Assembly: GCA_036563245.1 (NCBI GenBank)
Contig: DATCMU010000021.1
Coordinates: 6,913 to 70,912, forward strand
Length of the DNA stretch: 64,000 nt
DNA from: DATCMU01 sp036563245
GTDB lineage: Bacteria; Pseudomonadota; Alphaproteobacteria; Rhizobiales; Devosiaceae
Reading direction: 5' to 3'
In this document: one piece after another, positions 25,034 to 35,203 of the stretch
Layout of the letters: each line of letters begins with the position of its first letter
Position numbering within the stretch: position 1 is the first letter of the stretch
Translations under genes and position numbers: made by a program
The notes under the pieces: generated by a model
What the model was told of the DNA's origin: nothing
The model's database searches: none
What the model saw: only the letters and a program-made list of their open reading frames with translations

Positions 25034-26113
25034 TCAGACCCGCCCGCCGCGGACGGACGGGTGCCAGAACGTGACGGCTTTTTCCACCAGCACGATCGCC
25101 CCATAAGAAGCGGAGCCCGCAACGGCCGCGACTGCGACCTCCGCCCACACCATGTCTGCATTGAGCCTGCCAACTTCGGTGGCAATGCGAAAGCCCATGC
25201 CGACGATGGGTGTCCCGAAAAACTCGGCAACGATTGCCCCGATCAATGCCAGGGTGGAATTGATCTTGAGCGCATTGAATATGAAAGGCCCTGCGGCCGG
25301 CAGCCGCAGCTTGAAAAGTGTCTGCCAGTAGCTGGCGGCATAGGTGCGCATCAGGTCGCGCTCCATTTCGCTGGCGGCGCCAAGCCCGGCAACCGTGTTC
25401 ACCAGCATTGGGAAGAAGGTGATGCACACGATCACGGCCGTCTTGGACTGCCAGTCGAATCCGAACCACATCACCATGATCGGCGCAATGCCGATGATGG
25501 GCAGCGCGGATACGAAATTGCCTATGGGCAGCAATCCGCGCTTCAGGAACGGCGAGCGGTCGACCAGAATGGCCACGACGAAGCCGGCGCCGCATCCCAG
25601 AGCAAAGCCGGAAAGCACCGCCTTGAGGAAGGTCTGCTGGAAATCGGCCCAAAGGATATCTGTCGAGGTGAGGATCTTCACCATGACCTGGCTCGGCGCG
25701 GGCAACAGCACTTCCGGTATTCCGAGACCGCGGACGACGACTTCCCATATCACCAGGAGCGTGACCCCGAAAACCAGCGGAACAACAAGGTTTGCGCCGG
25801 GGATGGCGTGTCCGGCGGCCAGATCGCGCGCCATGCGGTCGACGAAGACCCAGGAATAGAGCCAGGCCGATCCAAGACAAAGCCACAACGGGAGTCCCGC
25901 TTCCGGTATGGCCTCGAGCGCGGCGACGGCGCCGATGCCGGCCAGCAATCCATCGAACCAATAGGAAAAGGGCAGGCGGTGCCGCGCGAGCGAAAGGGCG
26001 GCGGCAACTGCGAAGAGCACAAGCCATGGGTTGGCGGCGGGCCATGCGAGAGCGCCGGCGATCACGGCGCAGGCGGTGGCAAGCGTGGCCAGTGTCTGTT
26101 GCCAGCCGGTCAT
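25034..26113 (-). CDS. ABC transporter permease (binding-protein-dependent, SsuC/TauC-like)
   Basis: This 359-residue permease has extra N-terminal hydrophobic segments (residues 1 to about 95) before the standard BPD transporter domain. The EAA-type loop ERDLMRTYAASYWQTLFKLRLPAAGPFIF marks the ATPase contact. It overlaps the previous permease gene by four bases (ATGA), so the two are coupled and probably form a heterodimer. The N-terminal extension is unusual, since typical relatives are about 250-280 residues. Confidence 0.88.
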   Translation of the reverse strand: MTGWQQTLATLATACAVIAGALAWPAANPWLVLFAVAAALSLARHRLPFSYWFDGLLAGIGAVAALEAIPEAGLPLWLCLGSAWLYSWVFVDRMARDLAAGHAIPGANLVVPLVFGVTLLVIWEVVVRGLGIPEVLLPAPSQVMVKILTSTDILWADFQQTFLKAVLSGFALGCGAGFVVAILVDRSPFLKRGLLPIGNFVSALPIIGIAPIMVMWFGFDWQSKTAVIVCITFFPMLVNTVAGLGAASEMERDLMRTYAASYWQTLFKLRLPAAGPFIFNALKINSTLALIGAIVAEFFGTPIVGMGFRIATEVGRLNADMVWAEVAVAAVAGSASYGAIVLVEKAVTFWHPSVRGGRV

Positions 26114-27069
26114 GCGCCCTGCCCCATCCGGCGCAAGACGATGCGCTCGGCTATCCCGACGCCGATCACAAGGATCGCGGCCAGCGTCGCCGCCATCAGA
26201 AGAACCGCCCACAACGTGATTGTCTGCCCGTTATACGAGCCGGTGAGAAGCCGGACGCCGAGGCCGCCGGCGGCGGTATTGGTCAGTTCGGCCACCAGCG
26301 CGCCGATCAGCGCGATGGCAACGCCCACCTTCATGGAGGCAAACAGGAAGGGCATCGAGGCCGGCCAGCGCAGCTTGGTGAAGATCTGGGTTCGGGTGGC
26401 CGAGTAGGTATGCATGAGGTCGAGTTGCATCTGGTCCGGGGAGCGCAGGCCCTTGACCATGCCGACAACGACCGGGAAGAAGCTCAGATAGGTGGAAATG
26501 AGCGCCTTTGGCACCAGGCCCGTGACGCCCACCGCATTGAGCCCGACCACCAGCATTGGCGCGATGGCGAGAATCGGTACCGTCTGGCTGGCGATGATCC
26601 AGGGCATCAGCGAGCGGTTCATGGCCTCGATGTGAATGATCATCACCGCCAGCAACAGCCCGAGCACGGTGCCGAAGGCAAATCCCAGAAGCGTCGCGGT
26701 GAGGGTGATCCCGGCGTGATAGAGAAAACTGCGCTTGCTGACGGCGAACTGCCTGACAATCTGCGCGCCGGTGCAGGTCAGCCTGTCGACCTTGCCGGGG
26801 TCGGCAGCCGTCCAGCACCCAACGATGGGCGCGAAGGTGTTGGCATAGACTTCGACCACGATCTGGTGCGGAGCGGGCAGAAGGGGCTTGGACTGGCTCC
26901 ATAGGTCGCCCAGATATTGCGTCAGGGGAACATCGGTCTTGCCGGCGCGCTCATAGAGCCGTGTTTGCCATGACGCGTTCATCAGGGTGGCGGCGGCGTA
27001 CCATACGACGAGCAAGACGGCGAGGACAATGAGAACGGGGCCGGTCGTGCCACTCATCACCCTCTTCAT
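26110..27069 (-). CDS. ABC transporter permease (binding-protein-dependent)
   Basis: This 319-residue permease has one N-terminal helix, a periplasmic stretch with two cysteines (GCWTAADPGKVDRLTCTG, about 84-101), then the core permease domain with the EAA-like loop DLMHTYSATRTQIFTKLRWPASMPFLF. The ATG at 27069 overlaps the ATPase stop by one base; a TTG one codon upstream is also possible. It pairs with the permease at 25034. Confidence 0.88.
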   Translation of the reverse strand: MKRVMSGTTGPVLIVLAVLLVVWYAAATLMNASWQTRLYERAGKTDVPLTQYLGDLWSQSKPLLPAPHQIVVEVYANTFAPIVGCWTAADPGKVDRLTCTGAQIVRQFAVSKRSFLYHAGITLTATLLGFAFGTVLGLLLAVMIIHIEAMNRSLMPWIIASQTVPILAIAPMLVVGLNAVGVTGLVPKALISTYLSFFPVVVGMVKGLRSPDQMQLDLMHTYSATRTQIFTKLRWPASMPFLFASMKVGVAIALIGALVAELTNTAAGGLGVRLLTGSYNGQTITLWAVLLMAATLAAILVIGVGIAERIVLRRMGQGA

Positions 27070-27866
27070 CAAACCGCATCCTCGTAACTATGGCCCGCTC
27101 TCAGGCCCTCGCGGACCCGGTGGGCGATTTCGAGGAATTCGGGCGTCTCGCGGATGTCGAGGGGCCGCTCCAGGGGCAATGTGGACGCAATGACGTCGGT
27201 CACCCGTCCCGGGCGCGGCGACATGACCACGATCTTGGTGGAGAGGTAGACCGCCTCGGGGATCGAGTGGGTGACGAAGGCGATGGTCTTCGAGGTGCGG
27301 GCCCAGAGTTCGAGCAATTGCGAGTTGAGATGATCGCGCACGATCTCGTCGAGGGCGCCGAAGGGCTCGTCCATGAGCAGGAGGTCGGCGTCGAACGCCA
27401 GGGCGCGGGCGATGGAGGCGCGCTGCTGCATGCCCCCCGAAAGCTGCCAGGGATACTTGTTCTCGAAGCCGGTGAGATTGACCATCTCCAGCGTCTCGCG
27501 GATGCGGCGCGCCTGTTCCTGCCTGGCAAAACCCATCACTTCGAGGGGCAGCGCGATATTGCGGGCGATGGTGCGCCAGGGATAGAGCGCGGGCGCCTGG
27601 AACACATAGCCATAGGCCCGTTTACGGCGCGCCTCGTCCGGCGTCATTCCGTTGACGGTGATTTCGCCGGCGGTGGGCTGTTCGAGATCGGCGATGACCC
27701 TGAGGAACGTGGTCTTGCCGCATCCCGAGGGGCCGATGAAGGAGACGAATTCGCCCTTCTCGATTTCGAGATTGACGTCGGACAGGGCGTGCACCGGCCC
27801 GTCATTTGTTTCGAAGGTCAATCCAAGGCCCTTGGCCGAGACGACTGCAGGTCTGGTTTCCGCCAC
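27069..27866 (-). CDS. ABC transporter ATPase (SsuB/TauB-like)
   Basis: This 265-residue ATPase has Walker A GPSGCGKTT, signature LSGGMQQR, and Walker B LLLMDEPFGALDE. It starts with GTG at 27866 after AGGGAAG. It is first in the four-gene transporter operon and lies 112 bases downstream of hydA, separated by a strong hairpin (27936-27975). Readthrough from the pyrimidine operon would therefore be reduced rather than absent. Confidence 0.92.
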   Translation of the reverse strand: MAETRPAVVSAKGLGLTFETNDGPVHALSDVNLEIEKGEFVSFIGPSGCGKTTFLRVIADLEQPTAGEITVNGMTPDEARRKRAYGYVFQAPALYPWRTIARNIALPLEVMGFARQEQARRIRETLEMVNLTGFENKYPWQLSGGMQQRASIARALAFDADLLLMDEPFGALDEIVRDHLNSQLLELWARTSKTIAFVTHSIPEAVYLSTKIVVMSPRPGRVTDVIASTLPLERPLDIRETPEFLEIAHRVREGLRAGHSYEDAV

Positions 27867-27935
27867 GCGGCTTCCCTTTGTTTATCTTGCTTTTGCTGTC
27901 ACGGCGCGATCATAGCCCAGCCTTGAGACAGAGAA

Positions 27936-27975
27936 CATGGGGGCAGGCGCTCCCTCCCGGCCGCCTGCCCCCATG
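27936..27975 (-). terminator. Strong hairpin between hydA and the ABC operon
   Basis: A perfect 14-base stem (CATGGGGGCAGGCG with its complement) closes a 12-base loop and begins three bases after the hydA stop. On the minus strand it is followed by TTCTCTGTC, not a clean U-tract. It may act as a partial terminator or mRNA-stabilising element that lowers transporter expression relative to the enzymes. Confidence 0.55.
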
Positions 27976-27978
27976 CGA

Positions 27979-29433
27979 TCACACCCCAGTCGCTGGAATG
28001 CCGGTCCGCTCGACCTTGCGCGGCGCGGTGAGTTCCTTCCAGGTCGAGAGTGCGCGGTTGACCGCCATGTAGGGCTCGCGCTTGACGAACTTGCCGTGCC
28101 CTTCCCTGGTCTTGACCTCGTTCTCCTCGATGGCGACCTCGCCCCGGGTCAGTGTGAAGCGCGGCAGGCCCTTGACGTGCTTGCCCTCGAACACGTTGTA
28201 GTCGATGGCTGATTGCTGGGTCTTCGCCGAGATGGTCTTTTCCCGGTTGGGGTCCCACACGACGATGTCGGCGTCGGCGCCCACCACGATGGCGCCCTTT
28301 CTGGGATACATGTTGAGGATCTTGGCGATATTGGTCGAGGTAACAGCGACGAATTCGTTCATGGTCAGCCGCCCGGTATTCACCCCATGGGTCCAGAGCA
28401 TGGGCATGCGGTCCTCGAGGCCGCCAGTGCCATTCGGGATCTTGGTGAAATCGCCCACCCCGAACCGCTTCTGCTCGGTGGTGAAGGCGCAATGGTCGGT
28501 CGCCACCACCTGCAACGATCCCGCCTGCAGCCCGGCCCAGAGCGAATCCTGGTGCTGCTTGTTGCGGAACGGCGGCGACATCACCCGGCGCGCGGCGTGG
28601 TCCCAGTCCTTGTCGAAATATTCGCTCTCGTCGAGGGTGAGGTGCTGGATCAGCGGCTCGCCATAGACGCGCATGCCGTTCTGGCGGGCCCGGCGGATCG
28701 CCTCGTGGCTCTGTTCGCAGGAGGTGTGCACCACATAGAGCGGGACGCCGGCCATGTCGGCGATCATGATGGCGCGGTTGGTCGCCTCGCCCTCGACCTG
28801 CGGCGGGCGGGAATAGGCGTGGGCCTCGGGGCCGTTGTTGCCCTCGCGCAGCAATCTTGCGGAAAGGTCCGCGACCACGTCGCCGTTTTCGGCATGGACC
28901 AGGGGCATGGCGCCCAGCTCGGCGCACCGCTGGAACGAGGCGTACATTTCATCATCCTGCACCATCAGCGCGCCCTTGTAGGCCATGAAGTGCTTGAAGG
29001 TGTTGATGCCGCGCTCGCGGACCACGGTCTCCATTTCATTGAAGACCTGCTCGCCCCACCACGTGATCGCCATGTGGAAGGAATAGTCGCAATTGGCGCG
29101 GGTGGACTTGTTGTCCCACATGCTCAGAGCCTCGAGCAGCGACTGGTTGGGGCTGGGGAGCGCGAAGTCGACCACCATGGTCGTGCCGCCGGCAAGGGCT
29201 GCGCGGGTGCCGCTCTCGAAATCGTCCGAGGAATAGGTGCCCATGAAGGGCATTTCGAGATGGGTGTGCGGGTCGATGCCACCGGGCATCACATAGCAGC
29301 CCGTGGCATCGATCTCGTGATCGGCATGCAGGTCCGGACCGATGGCAACGATCACGCCGTCGCGGATCAAGACGTCCGCCTTGTAGGTGCGGTCGGCGGT
29401 GACGATGGTGCCGTTTCTGATGGACTTGGTCAT
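27979..29433 (-). CDS. hydA: Dihydropyrimidinase
   Basis: This 484-residue amidohydrolase opens dihydrouracil or dihydrothymine to the N-carbamoyl beta-amino acid. Dinuclear zinc ligands are visible: H56 and H58 (DPHTHLE), the probable carboxylated lysine K147 (FKHFMAYKG), H180 (VHAENGD), the histidine of VVHTSCEQSH, and the aspartate of VATDHCAF. Length and motifs match the D-hydantoinase/dihydropyrimidinase family. It would follow the M20 hydrolase in the operon, but a GIY-YIG cassette separates them by 568 bases. Confidence 0.93.
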   Translation of the reverse strand: MTKSIRNGTIVTADRTYKADVLIRDGVIVAIGPDLHADHEIDATGCYVMPGGIDPHTHLEMPFMGTYSSDDFESGTRAALAGGTTMVVDFALPSPNQSLLEALSMWDNKSTRANCDYSFHMAITWWGEQVFNEMETVVRERGINTFKHFMAYKGALMVQDDEMYASFQRCAELGAMPLVHAENGDVVADLSARLLREGNNGPEAHAYSRPPQVEGEATNRAIMIADMAGVPLYVVHTSCEQSHEAIRRARQNGMRVYGEPLIQHLTLDESEYFDKDWDHAARRVMSPPFRNKQHQDSLWAGLQAGSLQVVATDHCAFTTEQKRFGVGDFTKIPNGTGGLEDRMPMLWTHGVNTGRLTMNEFVAVTSTNIAKILNMYPRKGAIVVGADADIVVWDPNREKTISAKTQQSAIDYNVFEGKHVKGLPRFTLTRGEVAIEENEVKTREGHGKFVKREPYMAVNRALSTWKELTAPRKVERTGIPATGV

Positions 29434-29496
29434 GATGCGTTCCTTCTATCTTGGGTTCCGCGCGTGTTCAGCCTCGCCTGCTCGCTTTCGCGCGCC

Positions 29497-29521
29497 GTCC
29501 CGGCCTTGAGCCGGGACCTCG
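29497..29521. repeat. Left palindromic repeat of the GIY-YIG cassette
   Basis: An 8-base stem GTCCCGGC / GCCGGGAC encloses the 5-base loop CTTGA, followed by CTCG. The whole 25-base stretch is the exact reverse complement of 29850-29874. The stem size, GC content and loop resemble REP-like elements common in alphaproteobacteria. Confidence 0.8.
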
Positions 29522-29528
29522 CGCCCCA

Positions 29529-29846
29529 TCAGGCAAAGGGGATGTCTGCCGACAAATCGCGCCATCCGGGGTTGTTCGCCCCGATCAGTTGGTCTTTCCA
29601 TTCTCGTTTCCAGCGTTTGAGCCGTTTCTCGCGCACAAGTGCTGCTTCCAGTGTGTCGTGCGTCTCGAAATAAACGAGCGTTTCGATTTGATACCGCCGC
29701 GTGTGACCCGGTACAGCCCGTGCGCGATGCTGTTCGACGCGTCTGCGCAGATCCCGGGTTGCCCCGATGTAGATGGCCCCATAGGGCCGCGACGCCAGAA
29801 CGTAGACAAAATACAAAATGGTCACCCGTCTGTCCGACAAGTTCAT
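29529..29846 (-). CDS. Small GIY-YIG nuclease-family protein
   Basis: This 105-residue protein has the YhbQ/URI-like GIY-YIG core: FVYVLASRPYGAIYIGATRDLRRRVEQHR (about 13-41), with the tyrosines and arginine of the active site, and the downstream ETHDTLEAALVREKRLKRWKREWK helix bearing a conserved glutamate. The domain is complete, with no fused DNA-binding module. It probably cuts DNA, perhaps at the repeats that frame it. It is co-oriented with the pyrimidine genes but has no obvious role in them. Confidence 0.85.
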   Translation of the reverse strand: MNLSDRRVTILYFVYVLASRPYGAIYIGATRDLRRRVEQHRARAVPGHTRRYQIETLVYFETHDTLEAALVREKRLKRWKREWKDQLIGANNPGWRDLSADIPFA

Positions 29847-29849
29847 CGT

Positions 29850-29874
29850 CGAGGTCCCGGCTCAAGGCCGGGAC
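29850..29874. repeat. Right palindromic repeat of the GIY-YIG cassette
   Basis: The stem GTCCCGGC / GCCGGGAC has loop TCAAG and is preceded by CGAG. It is the exact reverse complement of 29497-29521. It begins three bases beyond the GIY-YIG start codon, so it overlaps or adjoins the expected ribosome-binding region and could affect translation. Confidence 0.8.
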
Positions 29875-30001
29875 AGCGCGGAGTCGGAGGCTTCCCTCCC
29901 AAGGCACCCCAGCACTCATCGATTACCTTCCCCCAATACCGCCGCACGCGAGGCAGAAATACCGGCGAAAACGACAGCCGTCGTGAAGGACAGGGACATT
30001 C

Positions 30002-31252
30002 TCACCCAACGATCTCCGCGGTTTCGAGCGCGGCATGAAGCAGCACCTCGGTGCCCGCCGTTGCCCATTCCTTCGAGATGTCCTCGGCCTCGTTGTGACT
30101 GAGCCCGTCCACGCAGGGGCACATGATCATTGCGGTCGGCGCAACGCGATTGACCCAGCACGCATCGTGGCCGGCGCCCGAGACGATGTCGCGGTGCGAA
30201 TATCCAAGGCGCTCGGCGGCGCGCCGGACCGCCTCCACGCACCCCTTGTCAAAGGTTACCGGATCGAAATGCCCCACCGGCTCGATCTCGATTTCAAGGC
30301 CAAGATCGCGGGCGATCCCCGGCGCACGCTCTTCGAGCTCGGCCTTCATGCCGTCCAGCGTTGCCTGGTCGGGAGAGCGGAAATCAACGGTGAATACCAC
30401 CTTGCCCGGGATGACGTTGCGCGAATTGGGGTAGACGTTGCACTGGCCGATTGCGCCGACGGCGGCGGGCTGGTGCTTCATGGCGATCTCGTGCACCAGT
30501 TCGGTAATCCGGGCCATGCCGAGCCCGGCATTGCGGCGCATGGGCATGGGCGTGGACCCGGTATGGCTTTCCTTGCCGGTCAGGGTCACCTGCAGCCACC
30601 AAAGCCCCTGTCCGTGGGTGACCACGCCGATATCCTTGCCCTCGGCTTCGAGGATCGGGCCCTGCTCGATATGCAGTTCGTAGTAGGCGTGCATCTTGCG
30701 CGCGCCCACCTTCTCGTCGCCCTTCCAGCCGATGCGCTGGAGTTCGTCGCCGAATTTCTTCCCCTCGGCGTCCATGCGGTCATAGGCCCATTGCAGGTCA
30801 TGCATTCCGGCGAACACGCCGGAGGCGAGCATGGCCGGCGCAAAGCGCGTGCCTTCCTCGTTGGTCCAGTTGACCACGACGATGGGATGTTTCGTCCTGA
30901 TGTTGAGGTCGTTGAGCGTGCGGATGACTTCGAGCCCGCCGAGCACGCCGAGTACGCCGTCATAGCGGCCGCCAGTTGGCTGGGTATCGAGGTGCGACCC
31001 GATATAGACCGGCAGGGCATCGGGGTCGGTGCCTTCGCGGCGGGCGAACATGGTGCCCATCTCGTCCACGCCCATGCTCATGCCTGCCGCCTCGCACCAG
31101 CGCTGGAACAGCTTGCGCCCCTCGCCGTCGGCATCGGTCAGGGTCTGGCGGTTGTTGCCCCCGGCGACGCCCGGGCCGATCTCGGCCAGTTCGTGGATGC
31201 TGTCCCAGAGCCGGTCGGGATTGATGCGAAGGTTCTCGCCGGGTGCTGCCAT
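30002..31252 (-). CDS. M20-family Zn-dependent N-carbamoyl amino acid hydrolase
   Basis: This 416-residue hydrolase belongs to the HyuC/AllC/yeast Pyd3-like M20 group. Metal-site motifs are GSHLDTQPTGGRYDG (H87, D98) and NWTNEEGTRF, with a later HIEQGPILE. It would hydrolyse N-carbamoyl-beta-alanine (or the thymine-derived methyl form) to the beta-amino acid, carbon dioxide and ammonia. The same operon also encodes a nitrilase-type enzyme able to do this step, so the two may split substrates. Confidence 0.88.
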   Translation of the reverse strand: MAAPGENLRINPDRLWDSIHELAEIGPGVAGGNNRQTLTDADGEGRKLFQRWCEAAGMSMGVDEMGTMFARREGTDPDALPVYIGSHLDTQPTGGRYDGVLGVLGGLEVIRTLNDLNIRTKHPIVVVNWTNEEGTRFAPAMLASGVFAGMHDLQWAYDRMDAEGKKFGDELQRIGWKGDEKVGARKMHAYYELHIEQGPILEAEGKDIGVVTHGQGLWWLQVTLTGKESHTGSTPMPMRRNAGLGMARITELVHEIAMKHQPAAVGAIGQCNVYPNSRNVIPGKVVFTVDFRSPDQATLDGMKAELEERAPGIARDLGLEIEIEPVGHFDPVTFDKGCVEAVRRAAERLGYSHRDIVSGAGHDACWVNRVAPTAMIMCPCVDGLSHNEAEDISKEWATAGTEVLLHAALETAEIVG

Positions 31253-31325
31253 GATGGTCCTGCCTTGTTTCTTGTCGTTGTCGTCTTGGTGTCGAGCGGT
31301 TGCGTCCCCGAACCCGGAAACGCCC

Positions 31326-32189
31326 CTAGATATCCGTCAGCCGGGTATAGGTCTCCGGCCGGCGGTCACGGAAGAACTGCCAGGTGTTGCGCACCTCGCG
31401 CACCATATCCATGTCCATGTCGTGCACGATCAGCTCGTCCTTGTCGCGGCTGGCGACCTTCTCGATCTGGCCGCGCGGATTGACGAAATAGCTCTGGCCG
31501 TAGAATTCGCCGATATTCCACGGCCCTTCGGTGCCCACGCGGTTAATCGCGCCGATATAAACGCCGTTGGCGACGGCGGAGGCGGGCTGCTCGAGCTTCC
31601 AGAGATATTCGGAAAGCCCGGCGACGGTCGCGGAGGGATTGACGATATATTCCGCCCCGTTGAGCGCCAGGGCGCGCCAGCCTTCGGGGAAGTGCCGGTC
31701 GTAGCATATGTAGACGCCGAGCTTGCAATAGGCGGTCCTGAAGACCGGCCAGTCCGAATTTCCCGGCTTGAAGAAGAACTTTTCCCAGAACCCGGCGACC
31801 TGCGGAATATGGGTCTTGCGGTATTTGCCGAGATAAGTGCCGTCGGCGTCGATCACCGCCGCTGTGTTGTAGTAGACACCCGGAATCTCTTCCTCGTAGA
31901 TCGGCACCACGATGACCATCTGGTGCTTTTTGGCGAGTTCCTGCATCAGCGAGGTCGTTGGGCCATCGGGAATGGCTTCCGCGGCGCCGTACCACTTCGC
32001 ATCCTGGCTCGGGCAGAAATAGGGCTGGGTGAACACCTCCTGAAAGCATAGAACCTGAACGCCCTGCCGTCCTGCCTCCTCGACCAGCGGCAGGTGCGCC
32101 GCGATCATCTTGTCCTTGATCTCCTGGGGCGACATGGACGTGTCGCCTTTCAGGCCCATCTGGATAAGCCCCCCTCTCAGCTTGCCCAT
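31326..32189 (-). CDS. Nitrilase-superfamily beta-ureidopropionase-like amidohydrolase
   Basis: This 287-residue carbon-nitrogen hydrolase has the catalytic triad E51 (CFQEVF), K125 (KYRKTHIP) and C162 (ICYDRHFPEG). It is of the branch containing animal and plant beta-ureidopropionase and N-carbamoylputrescine amidase. In this operon the likely substrate is an N-carbamoyl beta-amino acid. It follows the dehydrogenase gene by 25 bases and precedes the M20 hydrolase by 73 bases. Confidence 0.88.
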   Translation of the reverse strand: MGKLRGGLIQMGLKGDTSMSPQEIKDKMIAAHLPLVEEAGRQGVQVLCFQEVFTQPYFCPSQDAKWYGAAEAIPDGPTTSLMQELAKKHQMVIVVPIYEEEIPGVYYNTAAVIDADGTYLGKYRKTHIPQVAGFWEKFFFKPGNSDWPVFRTAYCKLGVYICYDRHFPEGWRALALNGAEYIVNPSATVAGLSEYLWKLEQPASAVANGVYIGAINRVGTEGPWNIGEFYGQSYFVNPRGQIEKVASRDKDELIVHDMDMDMVREVRNTWQFFRDRRPETYTRLTDI

Positions 32190-32214
32190 CGGTGCCTCCC
32201 TTGTCTGTTGCGCT

Positions 32215-33710
<1,496 letters not shown>

Positions 33711-33714
<4 letters not shown>

Positions 33715-35039
33715 TCCACCTCGTTGAGCACGGTGCGCAGGCCGTCCACGAGCTCGTCGATCTGCGACTTCTGGACGATGAGCGGCGGCGAAAGCGCTAT
33801 GATGTCGCCGGTCGTGCGGATGAGATAGCCCTTCTCGAAGGCCCGCACGAAGGCCGAGAAGGCGCGCTTGGTGGGCGAACCGGCAATCGGCTCGAGTTCG
33901 ACGGCGCCGACAAGCCCGATATTGCGGATGTCGATGACGTGCGGCGCATCGCGCAGCGAATGCAGGGCGTCTTCCCAATACTGCCCAAGTTCCGCCCCGC
34001 GGGTCAGCAGACCTTCATCCCTGTAGGTCTCAAGGGTCGCAAGGCCGGCCGCCGCCGCGATCGGGTTACCCGAGTAGGTATAGCCGTGGAAGAACTCGAT
34101 CAGGTGTTCGGGGCCGTTCATGAAGGCGTCGTGGATTTCGGATTTCACGAACACCGCGCCCATGGGAATGACCCCGTTTGTCAGACCTTTGGCCGTGGTC
34201 ATGATGTCAGGGATCACATCGAAGTAGTCGGCGGCGAACGGAGTGCCCAGACGCCCGTAGCCGGTGATCACCTCGTCGAAGATCAGGAGGATGCCGTGCT
34301 TGTCGCAGATCTCGCGCAGGCGCTTGAGATAGCCCTTGGGTGGGATGAGCACGCCAGTCGAGCCGGCCACGGGCTCCACGATCACCGCGGCGACCGTCGA
34401 GGCGTCATGCAGGGCGACGATGCGCTCGAGTTCATCGGCCAGATCGGCGCCATGCTCGGGCTCGCCGCGGGTGAAGGCGTTCTTTTGCGGCAAATGGGTG
34501 TGGGGGAGATGGTCGACGCCGGTCAAAAGCGTGCCGAACATCTTGCGGTTGGAGACGATGCCGCCCACCGAAATGCCGCCGAAATTGACACCGTGATAAC
34601 CCCGCTCGCGCCCGATCAGACGGAAGCGGGACCCATCGCCCCTGGCGCGGTGATAGGCGATGGCGATCTTGAGCGCGGTCTCGACCGATTCCGAGCCTGA
34701 ATTGGTGAAGAACACGTGGTCCATGCCCTTGGGGGCGAGATCGACCAGCCGGTTCGCCAGCTCGAATGCCTTGGGATGGCCAATCTGGAAGGCGGGCGCG
34801 TAGTCGAGCTCGGCGGCCTGGGCCTGGATGGCTTCGGTGATCTTGGGCCGGCAGTGTCCGGCGTTCACGCACCATAGCCCCGCCGTGCCATCGAGCACCT
34901 GCCGCCCGTCAGAGGTGGTGTAGTGCATGTCCGAGGCGCCGACGAACATGCGCGGCGCCTTCTTGAACTGGCGGTTGGCGGTGAAAGGCATCCAGAACGC
35001 GTTCAGATCGTTCGGCGCGGTTGTGGCTCGGTTGGACAC
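33711..35039 (-). CDS. Class III (omega-amino acid:pyruvate) aminotransferase
   Basis: This 442-residue PLP enzyme has the family motifs FTNSGSESVETALKIA, VIVEPVAGSTG, IFDEVITGYGRLG and the PLP lysine in TTAKGLTNG. It probably transfers the amino group of beta-alanine or beta-aminoisobutyrate to pyruvate. It is the first gene of the large minus-strand operon, starts with GTG at 35039, and is divergent from the RutR-like regulator over a 164-base spacer that contains a RutR-like operator. Confidence 0.92.
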
Positions 35040-35116
35040 CGACGTCTCCCTCGAAATTCGTTTTCTTGCCGGTCAAGTCGGACTGGGATAATCACGACAA
35101 ATCGTGTTATCAATTT

Positions 35117-35132
35117 TTGACCAGTTGGAAAA
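35117..35132. promoter_or_regulatory. RutR-like operator in the aminotransferase/regulator spacer
   Basis: TTGACCA-GT-TGGAAAA matches the RutR consensus TTGACCA-N2-TGGTCAA perfectly in the left half and at five of seven positions in the right half. It lies between the divergent aminotransferase and regulator genes, where a TetR-type autoregulator would bind. Confidence 0.7.
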
Positions 35133-35203
35133 AGGTTAGCACTCCTGCGAGGGCGATCAAGGCGAAAATTCCCCGGATCGGGGGCGAAAGGGGGACTGAG
35201 GGC

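Larger units (their letters stand above)
29497..29874. mobile_element. Putative GIY-YIG cassette bounded by inverted palindromic repeats
   Basis: A 378-base unit consists of a 318-base GIY-YIG ORF with a 25-base palindromic repeat 7 bases from its 3' end and the exact reverse complement of that repeat 3 bases from its 5' end. It interrupts the pyrimidine operon between hydA and the M20 hydrolase. No transposase, target duplication or other mobility gene is visible. Mobility is an inference from the framing and its odd position. Confidence 0.55.

Noticed and set aside
29497..29874. CRISPR-like or insertion sequence element
   Set aside because: There are only two copies, in inverted orientation, with no spacers, no transposase and no visible target-site duplication.
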